NCBI RefSeq assembly: GCF_030272615.1
Contig: NC_081410.1
Coordinates: 128,701,640-128,765,639, forward strand
Origin: Cryptomeria japonica
Lineage: Eukaryota; Streptophyta; Pinopsida; Cupressales; Cupressaceae
Direction of reading: 5' to 3'
Length of the DNA: 64,000 nucleotides
Program-made: the position numbers and the translations under genes
Part shown: in pieces, positions 1-11,621 of the stretch
How the letters are laid out: each line of letters opens with the position of its first letter
Position numbering within the stretch: the first letter of the stretch is position 1
Notes under the pieces: generated by a model
Told to the model about the DNA's origin: nothing
The model's input: the letters and a program-made list of their open reading frames with translations, nothing else
Databases searched by the model: none

Positions 1-734
1 TCCCTTAAACATTTGCACAAAGGTTCATCCTTGGATTAACTCTTAATCGAGTGGGTAAGCTTAATTTAGACTTGACCCTTAGCCTTTAGATAACCATGAG
101 GTCTTCTCAGGCCTTTAATGCCTCCAACTCCTTTTCTCAACCCAACCCTATGTTGACACTTGTCACCATTTCATTGGTGCCAATTGTGCACATGGATCCC
201 CAACTTTCAAACTCAACCCTTGATTGAATCTTTCAATCCTGACCATCCATTGCTCCATTTTTCCTATAAATAGAGCTCATTCCTTCATAATCCAGATCCT
301 GAAAACTTGTATGCATCTAAGCTATAGACATTTTAGAGAGCATTTTTAGCATAATCATCTAATACCTTGTTATTTTGGTTAAAATATATCATTTTAGCAT
401 CAATAGCATAGCATTAGCTTCTCATTTCATATTCGAAGCACAATATTACAATCTCAATCCTCCATAAGCATCCATAGTGCAAAAAGCTGCTAAGAGCTAC
501 ACTATTTTGGAACTTGGAGAGGAGAGGAACAAGGGAGAAGGAGCTAAAGCCATGCTAAGAGGCAGTTGGAGATGCCTCACCATATTTACTTCGTTTGTTA
601 AATACATTAGCATGCTTTTAGTGTCTCTCTTGGTATGCCTTTTAGATTAGTTTTTGATTGACTAACACTAACGGTTTCATGTCTTTTTGTGTTGTTGATC
701 ATTTACTAACCTTGTGCCATTTAAGAGGGCATCA
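1..734 (+). mobile_element. LTR, 3' portion, family LTR-B (cut by window edge)
   Basis: Bases 1-734 match 18739-19483 almost base for base, including the final gagggcatca. They are the right-hand half or so of the same LTR; the left part lies outside the window. A TATA box (tataaata, 265-272) sits in the same place as in the other copies (19003-19010 and 7920-7927), so the LTR reads on the plus strand. It ends in CA at 734. The bases after it (ataaatacacacc) correspond to the end of the gypsy LTR at 6578, so this LTR landed a few bases inside that older LTR. Whether it is solo or belongs to a full element cannot be seen. Confidence 0.8.
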
Positions 735-2118
735 ATAAATACACACCAAATCACCATTTCAAACAAGGAATCTAAAGAAACACAAGAAGAAAAAAATTTC
801 ATACCTCGAATATGAAGAACAAGGAAAAAGTAAAAGCCTGCACACTAGAATACTCCAGCCAAAACCTCTTAAAACAACAACAAATTCCAACAACAACTTC
901 AATCAATTCCAAGAAAATTAATCTCCTAATCAAGTCAAAATAGTTTCCAAGCACTCATTGTCAAAGATCTCCACAAATTTCCATTCAAAAGTTGTAGGAA
1001 AAGAATCCACAAAATATCCCAATCAAACAATAAATTGCTTACCAAAACATGTACAAGAAGAAACGACAATTCAACTACCGAATAACTAAAAAAATTAACA
1101 GATCATATATTATTTAATAAATACACCATTTAATAATTCACCAAATATGGTAACAAGGATGAATTATTTAATAAATAACTTATTTTTTAATCCACCAAAA
1201 CACAACTAACTCCCACCAAAATATATTTTTATTTATTTAATATTCATTTACCCCCACTAGACATAAATACACTAGCACATTTATATAGTGCTCCAAACAA
1301 ATATAAATAAATAAGTAAATGAGATGGAACATTAGGATAAAAACACTATTAAATAAATAATCAAAATGCAATTAAATAAATAATAATCAGAAATATAATC
1401 ACACCACTTAAGGCGAAAATATGATAAAATAAAGGTGGAGACCAAATAATATTAGTAACATAAAATATCATAATATTTATTATAACCCAATAATAATAAA
1501 TATTAAAACCATAATAAATCCACCAAAAATCACACAACTAAAGATCACTGACATAAGTTACATGGGCGTTGCTTCCATGACAACTTGAGAAGGTAGACTC
1601 AATACCAAGATAATCGTCTTGCTAGGGTTAGGACATATGGGCCTTAATGTTATCTCCATATAAAACACCATCGGGGATTATATAGGCATGCTCAGACCTG
1701 TGACACAAGGTGGAGTTGATGCCTTGTACCTGCATTAACCAAAACACCAAACTGCACAACATATATACATATGCATATACAACTAATCATGATATATATA
1801 AGAATGTTAAAAAAGATAATCAATTCTCCAATAAGATCACTTGATGCACATGTTGGTATATTGTGATATATTATAATCATAATACATCATCTTCATATCA
1901 AGTCATCAAGAAATCGTAAGTAATAAACCCTAATACCATCAATATATCCGCATATACATAAATCATCAACATCATCATCAAGCCCTAAATATATCATCAA
2001 TAATAGTCCACCATCATAGATCAAGTGAGTATGTCCACACACACACCTAATAGGATAATAGGGTCAAGTAGAAGTCCAAAAGAAACATAATAGGGAGCAA
2101 GCATGGAAGGATATTACA
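735..2118 (-). mobile_element. 3' LTR of a decayed Ty3/gypsy element
   Basis: On the minus strand a purine tract next to the integrase pseudogene is followed directly by TGTAATATCC, a typical LTR start; that boundary is 2118. The stretch 735-1612 matches 6578-12160 once two insertions in the right copy are removed, so the two are the LTR pair of one element. This copy is uninterrupted. It keeps the pre-insertion sites at 1104-1108 (catat) and 1457-1471 (aacataaaatatcat). Bases 1613-2118 have no partner in the window because the right LTR is cut off at 12160. Composition is strongly AT-rich, with many taaataaat runs. Confidence 0.75.
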
Positions 2119-2131
2119 TCTCTCCCCTTAG
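2119..2131 (-). other. Polypurine tract of the decayed gypsy element
   Basis: Read on the minus strand this is CTAAGGGGAGAGA, immediately before the LTR start TGTAATATCC. It would prime plus-strand DNA synthesis, and it fixes the right edge of the 3' LTR. Confidence 0.7.
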
Positions 2132-4480
2132 AATTAGGCTTACTCTTGGAATCCAACAAACAAATAGGGGTACAACTCTCTCAACCTTGAAGAATCCTCC
2201 CATGTAGTTGAAGCCTCATCATTTGGGTCCCATTGGACCCTACCTGATCGATGTCTTCATGACCCCTAAGGGTTAGCCTTCTATTCTTAAGAATGGGCAT
2301 GGGATCCAAAGCATGTTGCCCATCATCGACTTGAAAAGCATTTCAATCAAGAACATGGGTCACATCAGGGATATACTGTCTAATCACAAAAACACGAAAC
2401 ACATCATGGATGAGAGATAGGCTCTATATGAAAGCAAGGTGGTGGGAAATAGGACCAATCCTATCCAAGATCTCAAAATGTCCAAGAAAACATGGTGTCA
2501 ACTTAGAACACTTTCCATAATGGATTGGACTCTTCAATGAGCACACTCTAAAAAATACACGATCTCCTACTGAAAAATGGTGATCCACTCTATGAGCATT
2601 TACATACTTCTTCTGACGATCCTGAGCTACAACTAAATGATCTCAAATTTGAAACCATCTGCTTCTCTATATCTTGAAGCATCTCAAGAACCAAAATAAC
2701 TTGGTCCTATAGATGATCCTAGCTCAATGAAGGGTGAACTCACAATGTTGATTCCCACTTTTTCGTACATCCTGATTTTTGTTGAAATCATACATTTTTT
2801 AGAAAATATAATGATTTAAGATTTAAGAGGTCCCATTTGAAGTAATTAATTGAACAGAGTTATACCAAAGGCTCTTAGATCAAAATTTCTTGGATAGAAC
2901 CTGTCTACTTCTAAATCATACATGCAATGGAGTCTCCTTTGCATCTATCAAATGCTGATAAAAAAACAATTTTACATTAGCTTTTAGGGGTTCAAATGAA
3001 TTCATTTAGAAGTTTTTTTTAAAAAGTATTTAGCCCTTATTAAAAGCTTTCCATATAGTATAATTTTTAATATATTTAATTTTATTAATATATTTTTATT
3101 TTATTTCTTATGAATGTAGGGTTTTCATCGAACATAAACTTCTTTGTTCAATGCTTATGAAAAAATAGTAAACATCACCCAGAAAATTCTGAAAAATATT
3201 TACGCACTAGATATTGAAGTCGTCTTTCCAACAAAAAAAAATGATTTTCATTACATATACAAAAATTTATGTAATATCAAATGCACATATGTCAAAATTA
3301 TAGTTAACTCGACTTCAAATATTAATAAAATATGAAATATTGAAGATAATGTTACAAAAACAATTGCAAACACTAGATATGGATGTTACAAAACCAAATT
3401 TGAAAGAGTCACATTCATATCTATTATATAAAAAAATTTATGCTATATAGAGTGAGTATCACTCTTTAAAAATGTTTTTTTTTTAGGGAGATACAAAAAT
3501 GGAAGCAAATTGATTCCAAAAATTATCAAAAAAATATTTTTAGAATCTACATACAAAATGACACAAATCACTAGTTCACATCATCTACAAATTCCTTACG
3601 GTTTAGATGTAATAGGTGTCTGAATCTAATTTTTTTTTCTTTCTGAAAATGAATATTGTAGTGTCAAAGTTGGAAAAAAGTGTAACCCACTATTGTCGGT
3701 TCACCCTGAAGTATGGCACAAACGTCCATAAAAAGCCTAAAACGGAGCATACCAATTGAACTATTGTACGCATTATTATATGCAAACTCCAGTAGGTACA
3801 AATAGACCTCCCACCAAGATTGTTGATCAATCACATACATGAGAAGAATATCCCCCAACACTTGATTAACCATCTCTATTTGCCATCAATCATGAGGTGG
3901 TATGGTGAACTGAAATTCAACTGAGCTCCCAAATAATGTTGAAGCAAAGTCTACAATGTAGAAGTGAAAACAGGATCCCAATCCGAAATAATCTTGCAAG
4001 GAATCCCATGCAATCGCACAATGTCCTCCATAAATACTCATGCTAGCAAAGTGACAATATAAGGTGATCGAATAGGAGAAAAATGTTCCACCTTGGTCAA
4101 CTTATCCATGGTGACCATGATAGGATCATGATGACACAAAGAGATCGGTAACCCCACTACGAAATCCATTGATATGATATCCCACTTCCACTTTGGAAAA
4201 AGATTTAGTTGCAAAAGTCTTGTGGGATGTTGATGCTCTGCCTTCACCCTTTGACACTTGAAACACCTAGATACAAATTCGGCAATATCTCACCTCATCC
4301 TTGACCAATGATGCAACTATTTAAGATTCACATGCATCTTCTTGACACCAGGATCTGTAGAATAGGGTGCAAGATGGGCCTCACATAAAATCAAGGTGCG
4401 AAGACCCTCTGTGGGCGAAACATAGATACAAACAAGATGATGTGGAATATTAAAGATTCACCCATGAAACAACATATGAA
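2132..4480 (-). pseudogene. Ty3/gypsy integrase and C-terminal region, broken
   Basis: Integrase remnants are readable in order on the minus strand. First (about 4480-4250) comes the N-terminal zinc-finger region, with LILCEAHLAPYS, a decayed HPGVKKM and CFKCQRVKAEHQHP. Next (4247-4038) is the catalytic core start, KWKWDIISMDFVVGLP and VTMDKLTKVEHFSP. Then (3873-3711) comes the later core, MYVIDQQSWWEVYL and EFAYNNAYNSSIGM. Finally (about 2660-2132) is the C-terminal domain, with VGDRVFFRVC, SPIHYGKCSKLTPCFLG and a following chromodomain-like stretch. The family inserts retroviral-type DNA into chromatin. Stops and frameshifts are frequent, and a DNA transposon (2732-3706) splits the core from the C-terminus. 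RT and gag are absent: the sequence beyond 4480 is unrelated. Probably a chromovirus of the Tekay type; the lineage is an inference. Confidence 0.8.
2732..3706. mobile_element. Non-autonomous TIR DNA transposon, 975 bp
   Basis: The stretch that interrupts the integrase begins GGGTGAACTCACAATGTTGA. Its right end, read in reverse complement, begins GGGTGAACCGACAATAGTGG. This is an imperfect terminal inverted repeat of about 32 bases, ending in a shared CACTTTTT run. It is flanked by TGAA on both sides (2728-2731 and 3707-3710). Removing it restores continuity of the integrase homology. The interior is AT-rich, without a convincing coding region. A third copy of the same terminus occurs at 14663. 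The 4-base duplication and the GGGTGAA end do not fit a superfamily I can name with confidence. Confidence 0.65.
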
Positions 4481-4960
4481 TGCAAAATAAATGGGTTTCT
4501 TCAGTAAAAAGGCATCGAAATGGGCATATGAACACTAAACCAACCCAAATCAAATCAATTAGACCCAAAAACACATGATTGATAGGGTACAAGACCAAAC
4601 TGAGCCTTTGGGATGACTTATGAACCTAAACAAGACCAATAGAAAATGATGAACCCAAATTTGGCTTCTATGAAATTGACCTAATATACTGTGCAATTGC
4701 AATCCATTGTTGTAAAGTTGTAGCTTGTTGCTATGCAGTTGCATAGGCTGACTTGGAACATCAAATTAAGCAACCTAATGACTCAGGAGGAAAAATTAGA
4801 GTAAGACCCCTTTGAGGGGTACCTAATCACCTCCTAGAAAGCCAACCAAATTAACCCCAAAACCCTTACACAAAAAAACAATACAACAATTCTCTCAAAC
4901 AACTCCAACCTATCCAATGAATTCAAATGCATTTCAAATTAAAACTATCATTTCAACTAG
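4481..4960. other. No gene recognised
   Basis: This follows the integrase N-terminus where RNase H and RT would be expected, yet neither can be read in any frame. Composition is ordinary AT-rich intergenic DNA, with a local repeat of tgcaattgca and ttgcatag-type words near 4690-4750. Confidence 0.4.
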
Positions 4961-6560
4961 TGTAGGAGCACCCTTCTAAGGTCTTCCTTGTTTTGGTTTT
5001 TGTTGGTGTTTTGCTTCTTTAAGAAGCCATTGTAAATGTAATAAGAGCCATGAGCTCATTAGTCTTAATTATGTCCTAATTTAGGTCCTAGGTTCTCATT
5101 TCTTGTGGAGGAGAGTTTATGTGTGCCATTGATGAGTTTGGGGTCCTTTTAGCATGGTGGTGCCCATAGGATAACCCAATGTAGGCCTAGGAGTTAAGAA
5201 AAGCAACTTTGGAAAAGTTGCTCAAAAGTTGCAAAAAGTTGCATGACAACTTTTCAAAGTTGTCAAGCAACTTTTCCACCTAATAGGTCAAAAACCTTAG
5301 CTTAGTGTGGAAAACCCTAATTTTGGAACATAGACCAAGGAAAGGATACTATATATGGTTTCAAACCCTAAAATGATGGGTTGGATGTCAGATTGTATGG
5401 CCAAGAGAAAAGACCTTGACTGTGACTGGGTTTTCGTTGCCAGTCAGCACAAAAGAAGCATTAATAGGTTGATAATGGATTGTTTTATGAGATAAATAGT
5501 GTTGTGAATCTTGCATTGTATTCATAATTTCATTTTGAGCACTTAGGGTAGGTTCTTGTGCAGGTTTTTGTGTGTTTGTTATTATTTTTGTGAAGTACTC
5601 TGTCATTGTCCAGTTTTTGGACTATTTTGTGAAATGGAATGATAACTCCTATCCCCATTGTGGAATCACCATGAAACCATGGGGAATAGGAGTACAAACC
5701 CTGTACATTACTTCAAAGAAACCAGGGCCCTTGAAGATGTAGGGAAGTCTTTCAAAGACCCACTCCTAGGCGAGACTAGACTGTGCCCAACTAGGAAGGG
5801 TTGAATTGCAGAGGTCCATGAGAGCAAGGTACGACAAGGAGGGAGGAACCCTTTAGAGGAGGTGAAGAGGGATGTGTGAGGCACCATTGGTGAGAAGGAG
5901 GAGCTTCCACAAATCTAGATAAGGTGGAAAAGTCAATAAACCATCACTGTGACCCAGGCAGGCCTTAAAACCCTTGTAAAAACCCTCAAAAACCCCAAAA
6001 ATCCACCTAGGCCAGTGTACAGACACTTGGATGCCCAAAACCAAAAAAATATTTGAGCCCTTGCCAAATGATTAGTAGTCCTTTTGGGAAGTTTCACAAG
6101 TATGTGCATCGCTTGCAAGAGGGAGCCCTAAAAGTCCGAATTGGAGGCCTAATTGGGCACATTCCTTGTAGCCCTATTTTGTAGGAAAAAAACAAAATAG
6201 TGAGATCGGTAAGGAGTTGGAAGGTTAAAACCTCTTGGGGGAACATGAATGGATGGATAACCATGTCAGAGACCTGTCCTAACCTTGCTAGGACCTAAGA
6301 AGGTGAAGAAAGAGCTAAACCCTTATTAGCCTATGTAAGGGTTTTTGGTGCTTGAGAGTAGATGTGACTTAGGGAGGTAAATCATAGATTGTTGGTGGGT
6401 GGATTGGGTAAGGTTAGGGGATTCCACAAGAAAGGGAAGTCCTAGAGACCCTAGGGTGTGGTAGAAACACCTAGTGATCCAAGGAGAGGATCAAGGAGCA
6501 TAGACTTGGCTAGTCTATCCCATAACCATTCCAATCATCAACCCAACAACGGAAGCAAGT
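4961..6560 (+). repeat. LTR-like sequence inside the decayed gypsy element
   Basis: The segment opens with tgtaggagcaccc, has a TATA-like tactatatat near 5348, and is rich in repeated words of the ttgcaactttt type. That looks like the U3 region of another LTR family. No partner copy is in the window, and I could not find a matching target duplication, so the right edge is open. It occupies the place where the gypsy RT and gag should be. The last bases before 6578 (minus strand TTTATATCAATCT) look like a mutated tRNA-Met primer binding site of the gypsy element. Confidence 0.35.
5235..5274. repeat. Short near-perfect hairpin
   Basis: Arms of 19 bases (5235-5253 and 5256-5274) pair with one mismatch around a 2-base loop. 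They are built from the word aaagttg and its complement, and further copies of the word lie just upstream. Confidence 0.7.
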
Positions 6561-6955
6561 TTTTAGATTGATATAAATGATAACAAACACACCAAATTGT
6601 CATTTCAAACAAGGAAACCAAAGAAACACAAGAAAAAAAAAAGTTTCCTACATTAAATTTGAAGAATAAGGAAAAAATAGAAGCCTGCACACCAAAATAG
6701 TCCAGCTAAAACCTCTCAGGATAACAATGAATTCCAACAACAAAAACAATCAATTCCAAACAATTCAATCTCTAAATCAAGCCAAAATTATTTCCAAGCA
6801 TTCACCCTCAAATATCTGCACAAATTTCCATTCAAAAGTTACAGGAAAAGAATCCCCAAAATCTCCCAATCAAACAATAAATTTCTTCCCAAAACATGTA
6901 CAAGAATAAAAACCAATTCAACTACCAAATTTCCAAAAACATTAATAAATCATAT

Positions 6956-8410
6956 TGTAGACATATAAATATGACCACTTTCCTAAGTGAATATTTAATA
7001 TTCATTTTAACTCCATTCCCCCTATTAATTAAATTTTATTTAATTAATTCTTTCACATTCATCTATTTGATTAAATGAATTACTCAATTTATTTAATTAA
7101 GTTCACCTAAACCTTTTTTAGCCTTGATTAAATAAATCACTTTATTTATTTAATTCTCTTTTCTCCCCTTTTAATTAAATGTACATTTAATTAATTAAAT
7201 TGATCCTTGCAAATAAATAAATATAATTTTATTTATTTAAATCCCTCACTTGCATTTATGCAAGTTGCATCTATTTGGTTGAAATAAAGTAATTTTATTT
7301 TAATTAAAATTATTTTTCCTCTACTTGCATTTTCCTACATCTCCCACTTGCCTCCTTAACCCCCTTCTAGATTCTTCTAATCACTTCCAATTTAGCCTAA
7401 TCCATCTCCTAAATATTGTCACAATCCTAAGCAAAGATAAGTCACTTCTGAAAGTCTCCAAAGCCTTTGAAAACCATTAAAGGATTTATGTCCTCAACAA
7501 GTTAGCTCTCAAAGTCTTCCAAACAATTTAAGGCTCTTACATAACCATTAATGATTAACTCAACCTTCTTGCATGATTATAGACTTTCTCTCTAACTCAA
7601 CCCTCATCTAACCCAAGGGTCTCATCAAGCATTCATGGCTTTAACCTTGGTTATCCCTTTAACCCTTGCATAAGAGTTTATCCTTTGGGTAAAAGCTTTA
7701 TCATTTGGATAACCCTAGTCTAATCTTAACCCTTACCTCCTAAGGTAACCTTCATTTCTTCTCAAGCATTTAATGCTTCTTTCATCTCCTCTCAAGCAAC
7801 CTCTTGTTGACAATTATCACCATTTCATTGGTGAGAATTGTGAACATGGATTGATTAACTTTCAATCCTAGCCCTTGTTAAGATTATCCAATATTGACCA
7901 TCCATTGCCCTATTTTTACTATAAATAGAGTTCTCATTCTCTCATTTGGATATATAGAAGTTTCATGCATCAAACTTATAGTCATTTTACTAAGCATTTT
8001 AGCCTCTCTTTGATAAATCATTCAATAAACATTTAGAAGCAATCTAATATCATAAAATATCCATGTTAGACTAGTATATCATTGCTAGGATAATTATCTA
8101 ATCTTATCATCATCTTTATGCTAGATTAATCATCATAGTTTCAATATCATACATATCTAGGAATGCATTCATGCATAATAATCAAACATCACTTGTTCTT
8201 GGAGTTGTCATTCCTAAGTCACTTTTCTCAGTGATCTGAGAGCAAAGGCATTGACTTTAGGGATCCTATGAGATAGAGAATAATGGGACACCCCTTGGGA
8301 AGTTGAGCTATTTCAATATAGTTCCTATAACTTTCACCAAGAGTTTCATTGGTGTGTGGTCCTTTTGAATTGTACTTTTATGTTTCTATCGCCCTCATTT
8401 CCCATACACA
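6956..8410 (+). mobile_element. Solo LTR, related to family LTR-B, TSD catat
   Basis: The sequence begins TGTAGACATA and ends CCATACACA, giving canonical TG and CA ends, and is flanked by catat (6951-6955 and 8411-8415). The homologous gypsy LTR on the left has the uninterrupted site at 1104-1108, which proves the insertion. The first two thirds (blocks of taattaaat, then gccctagcct-type text and tataaata at 7920-7927) align with 18025-19010. The R-U5 part is different, so it is a distinct subfamily. There is no internal region, so it is the product of LTR-LTR recombination. Confidence 0.85.
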
Positions 8411-8774
8411 CATATATTTTTTAATAAATAAACCATTTAATAATTCACCAAATATAATAACAAGGATGGATTAAACTTATTAATTTAATCCACCAAAATA
8501 CAACTAACTCCCACCAAAATATATTTTTATTTATTTAATATTCATTTACCCCCACTAAACATAAATACACTACGAGATCTATATAGTGATCCAAATGAAT
8601 ATAAATAAATAAATACATGAGATGGAATATTAGGATAAAAGAACAATTGGATAAATAATAAAAAAAATACAATTAAATAAATAATAATCATAAATATAAT
8701 CACATCACTTAAGGTGTAAATATGATAAAATAAAAGTGGGTACCAAATAATATTAGTAACATAAAATATCACAA

Positions 8775-9920
8775 GGAAGAGCAATCCTAGGGGGAAATTT
8801 CACTGTTGCCTCTACTTTTAAAAAAACTATTACTTAGGTTTGCAACCCAATATGGACTAAAATCAAGAATAGACTCCTCATTCCTAAAGTTAACATGTTT
8901 TTTTGGCTTGCAGCTCACAACAAGATTCTTACCATTGATAACTTGGCTCGTACAAGATTCATGTTTCCTAATAGGTGTGAGTTATGTTAGAAATGGGCAT
9001 AATCTGTGGATCATTTGTTTATCCATTGTTCTTTTACCTGAGAAATCCGGAGTAAAATCTGGATGCAATGGAATGTTGATTGGGTTATGCATAATAGTCT
9101 TAAGGAAGTCATCTTGCAATGGATCTTTCCTACCAAATTTCCTCTCATTAAGACCCTCTAGTCCTTTGTCCTTCCTATGACCTGTTGGTATATCTGGAAG
9201 GAGAGAAATAATAGAATTTTCAGGGAGGCTAAGTGTACATCTCAGGTGGTTTTTGAAAACATTTGCAGGGCAATTAAAGAAAATATAAATACTCTTCACA
9301 AAAACAACAAGCAGTGGAGCTATCTTAATATGACTGATAATGAGAAAAGCATCCTCACTGAATGGAAATTGATTCACAAAGTCTGTATATCTGATATAAA
9401 GAGTAGGAGAGAAAATGTTGTTTGGAGATTTCCTTTTCATAATTGGGTTAAGGTGAATTTTGATGGTGTAGCTAAAGGCAATCCTGGGAAGTCTGGAGGG
9501 GGAGGAGTCATCAAAAATTCTTATGGTTTTTGTGTTGCTGCAATTGCCTCTCCCTTTGGAGTTCAAAATAATCATGTTGCAGAATCTCAGGCAATGTTAA
9601 AATGCCTCCAGCTTGCTCAGAGATTTAACTTTAAAAAAATATGGCTGGAAGGGGACTCTCTCAATATTATTCAGGCTATCAAAAGCATTAGTTTCCCATC
9701 TTGGAATATTTATAATATCATTGAGAGTGCTAAATAATTATTAGATGCCTATGATAGTGTTTTCATTTCCCATACTCTAAGGGAAGGTAACAAGGTAGTT
9801 GACTTATTAGCTAATGAGGGGATTTATTTAGAGGAGGACACTAAATATATCAGAGAAGTTGCTTGTAAGAAGGTAGCCCGTGAGCAATTATTATTTGATC
9901 AAATCCAAGTTAAGTTCATT
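8775..9920 (+). pseudogene. LINE pol C-terminus: zf-RVT and RNase H domains
   Basis: One forward frame runs across the region. Around 8870-9010 it reads IPKVNMFFWLAAHNKILT and then a Cys/His segment, the zinc-binding region that follows plant LINE reverse transcriptases (zf-RVT). At 9177-9230 comes WYIWKERNNRIFREA. RNase H follows, with its four acidic positions in place: NFDGVAKGNPGKSGGGGV near 9457, VAESQAM near 9580, EGDSLN near 9650, and HTLREGNKVVDLLANEG near 9775. The domain removes the RNA strand after reverse transcription. In-frame stops at about six places, including 9735-9737 inside RNase H, make it non-functional. The upstream RT and endonuclease are absent because of 5' truncation. 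Confidence 0.88.
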
Positions 9921-10230
9921 ATTAATTTTCTGGGTTCGAATATCAAAGACAGATATTGGAGTTATGTGAAGTGTCAGTTGATGATCTGTTTAAGGCAGTG
10001 TGATTATGATAACCAGTGTGATAGGGCTAATCATATTAAGTGTTGGTTCATTTTGAATGTCCTTAAAGACTCTTTGAATAATAAGGAAATTACCTTGTTT
10101 TTTGAATCCAACGTTTTGTTCCAGAGTCTGAGCTTAAGTCCAGGTATCATGTTTCTTCAACATTTTAGTATCTTGTGCTCTAGTGAGAGTTTCGACCTAA
10201 AACACATTATGAGGGGTAATCTTAATCAAA

Positions 10231-11621
10231 ATGAGCCCTCCAGCTGTGACAACTAGAAAAGTGAACAAAAAATATGGTGGAGGCTGCACAGATATGGTTT
10301 CACTGACTACATGGAAAAACCACACAGGAGTAAAAAGTCGGTGTCTCATGGTTTCACCAAGGGATGGAGCAATAATAAAGTCACTTTGTTTGGGCAAACT
10401 TGGAAGCTGGATGAAGACTTGGTGGCGGAGGTTACAGGTTTACAGAAGGAAGGTACCAAATTTTACAGAGATCGCATGTTCTCGGTGGAAGCCACCAAGA
10501 ACTTCCCTAAAAGTGATGAAGAGAGGGTTCAAATTTCCATGAAGGACAATGTGCCCTACTATCTCCCTCAATAGGTAAAATCTTTCTAGCAGAATATGTT
10601 AAGAGTTTTAATGGAATACCTAACGATTGATGGTAGGCTTTTGAAGGTTTATAATTATCATTTTGTTAACCTAAACCGTTTTCGCCATGGTTTGAAGATC
10701 TATTTGCCTTTCTATTTAGCTTCTTCTCTTAATGATAGCTTGGCCTACCATGCTAGAAAACCTAAATCCTATCCCATTTCTCACCAAAGCTTTATACTAC
10801 TAATTTATGAGCATTTTAAGGGTAAAGCTTGGGCTAATAGGGAAGATCCTTTGGTAGAAAATGCCCACATTTCTGAGGGTCATGAGGGCTCTGAGTCTGA
10901 TGAAGACTCGTCTAACATTCCTCTTCATAAGAAAGTGAGGGTTGTTGTTGGAGCTAAAGATGACATGGAAGTGAAGGCTGGTTCAGAGGAGGAACAAGGG
11001 AAGGCGGTTGAGGTTGAGGCAGAGAGTGAGAAGAAAGAGGCTGAGGGAGAGGAAGAGAAGGTGCAGAGAAAAGAGTATTTTGAAGAGCCGAAAGTCTCAG
11101 ATAGCAGGAATGAAGCTCAACACACTATGAAGGAGGTAAACCCTAGGTCTGTGAGCTCTGCTCTAGGTAAGGAGATCGCAGACTCCATTTTGAACGCTGC
11201 TAGAAATAGCACTCTAGAAATTTTCAACTTCCAGAAATGGGTGATTGAAAATATCTCCAGTATTCAGAATAAAAAGAGAGATTTGGATGATAAAATTCAG
11301 AATTTGATTAAGGATACCAATACTATAGGTAAAGAGGATATGGAGGTGGATACGAGTGAGGCAGAGGACGAAGAAGAAATGCAGGATTGACCGGAAAAAG
11401 AAATGATTAAGGGAGATTTGAAGCATCTTGAAGATGTGATTAGAATCATGAAAGAAAAGGGAGAGGTTGATAATGAAATTATCATCAACGGGATTACTAA
11501 AACTGAGAAGGCCTTGAAGAAATTTATGGAGCATAGCCTTGAGGTTTTGAAGGTTTCGTCTCAAAACATGAATGCTCTGTTGCTTTTTTGGAGAAGAATA
11601 GGCAGAACAAAAAGATGGTGA
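10231..11621 (+). pseudogene. Extra reading frame downstream of LINE RNase H (unknown, acidic, coiled-coil)
   Basis: After RNase H a further protein-like region begins with MSPPAVTTRKVNKK (10231). It shifts frame near the A-run at about 10268 and then continues in one frame to 11621, with stops at 10572, 10587 and 11388. The N-terminal 180 residues form a globular segment (NKVTLFGQTWKLDEDLV, YHFVNLNRFRHGLK). An acidic, Glu-rich tract follows (10,940-11,090), then a heptad-like region (11,220-11,600). I do not recognise the family. It lies inside the LINE target duplications, so it moved with the element. It could be an element-borne third ORF or captured host sequence. It is decayed but more open than the RNase H region. 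Confidence 0.6.

Noticed and set aside
8982-9575. 197-codon minus-strand ORF
   Set aside because: It is the reverse shadow of the LINE zf-RVT/RNase H frame and has no domain of its own.
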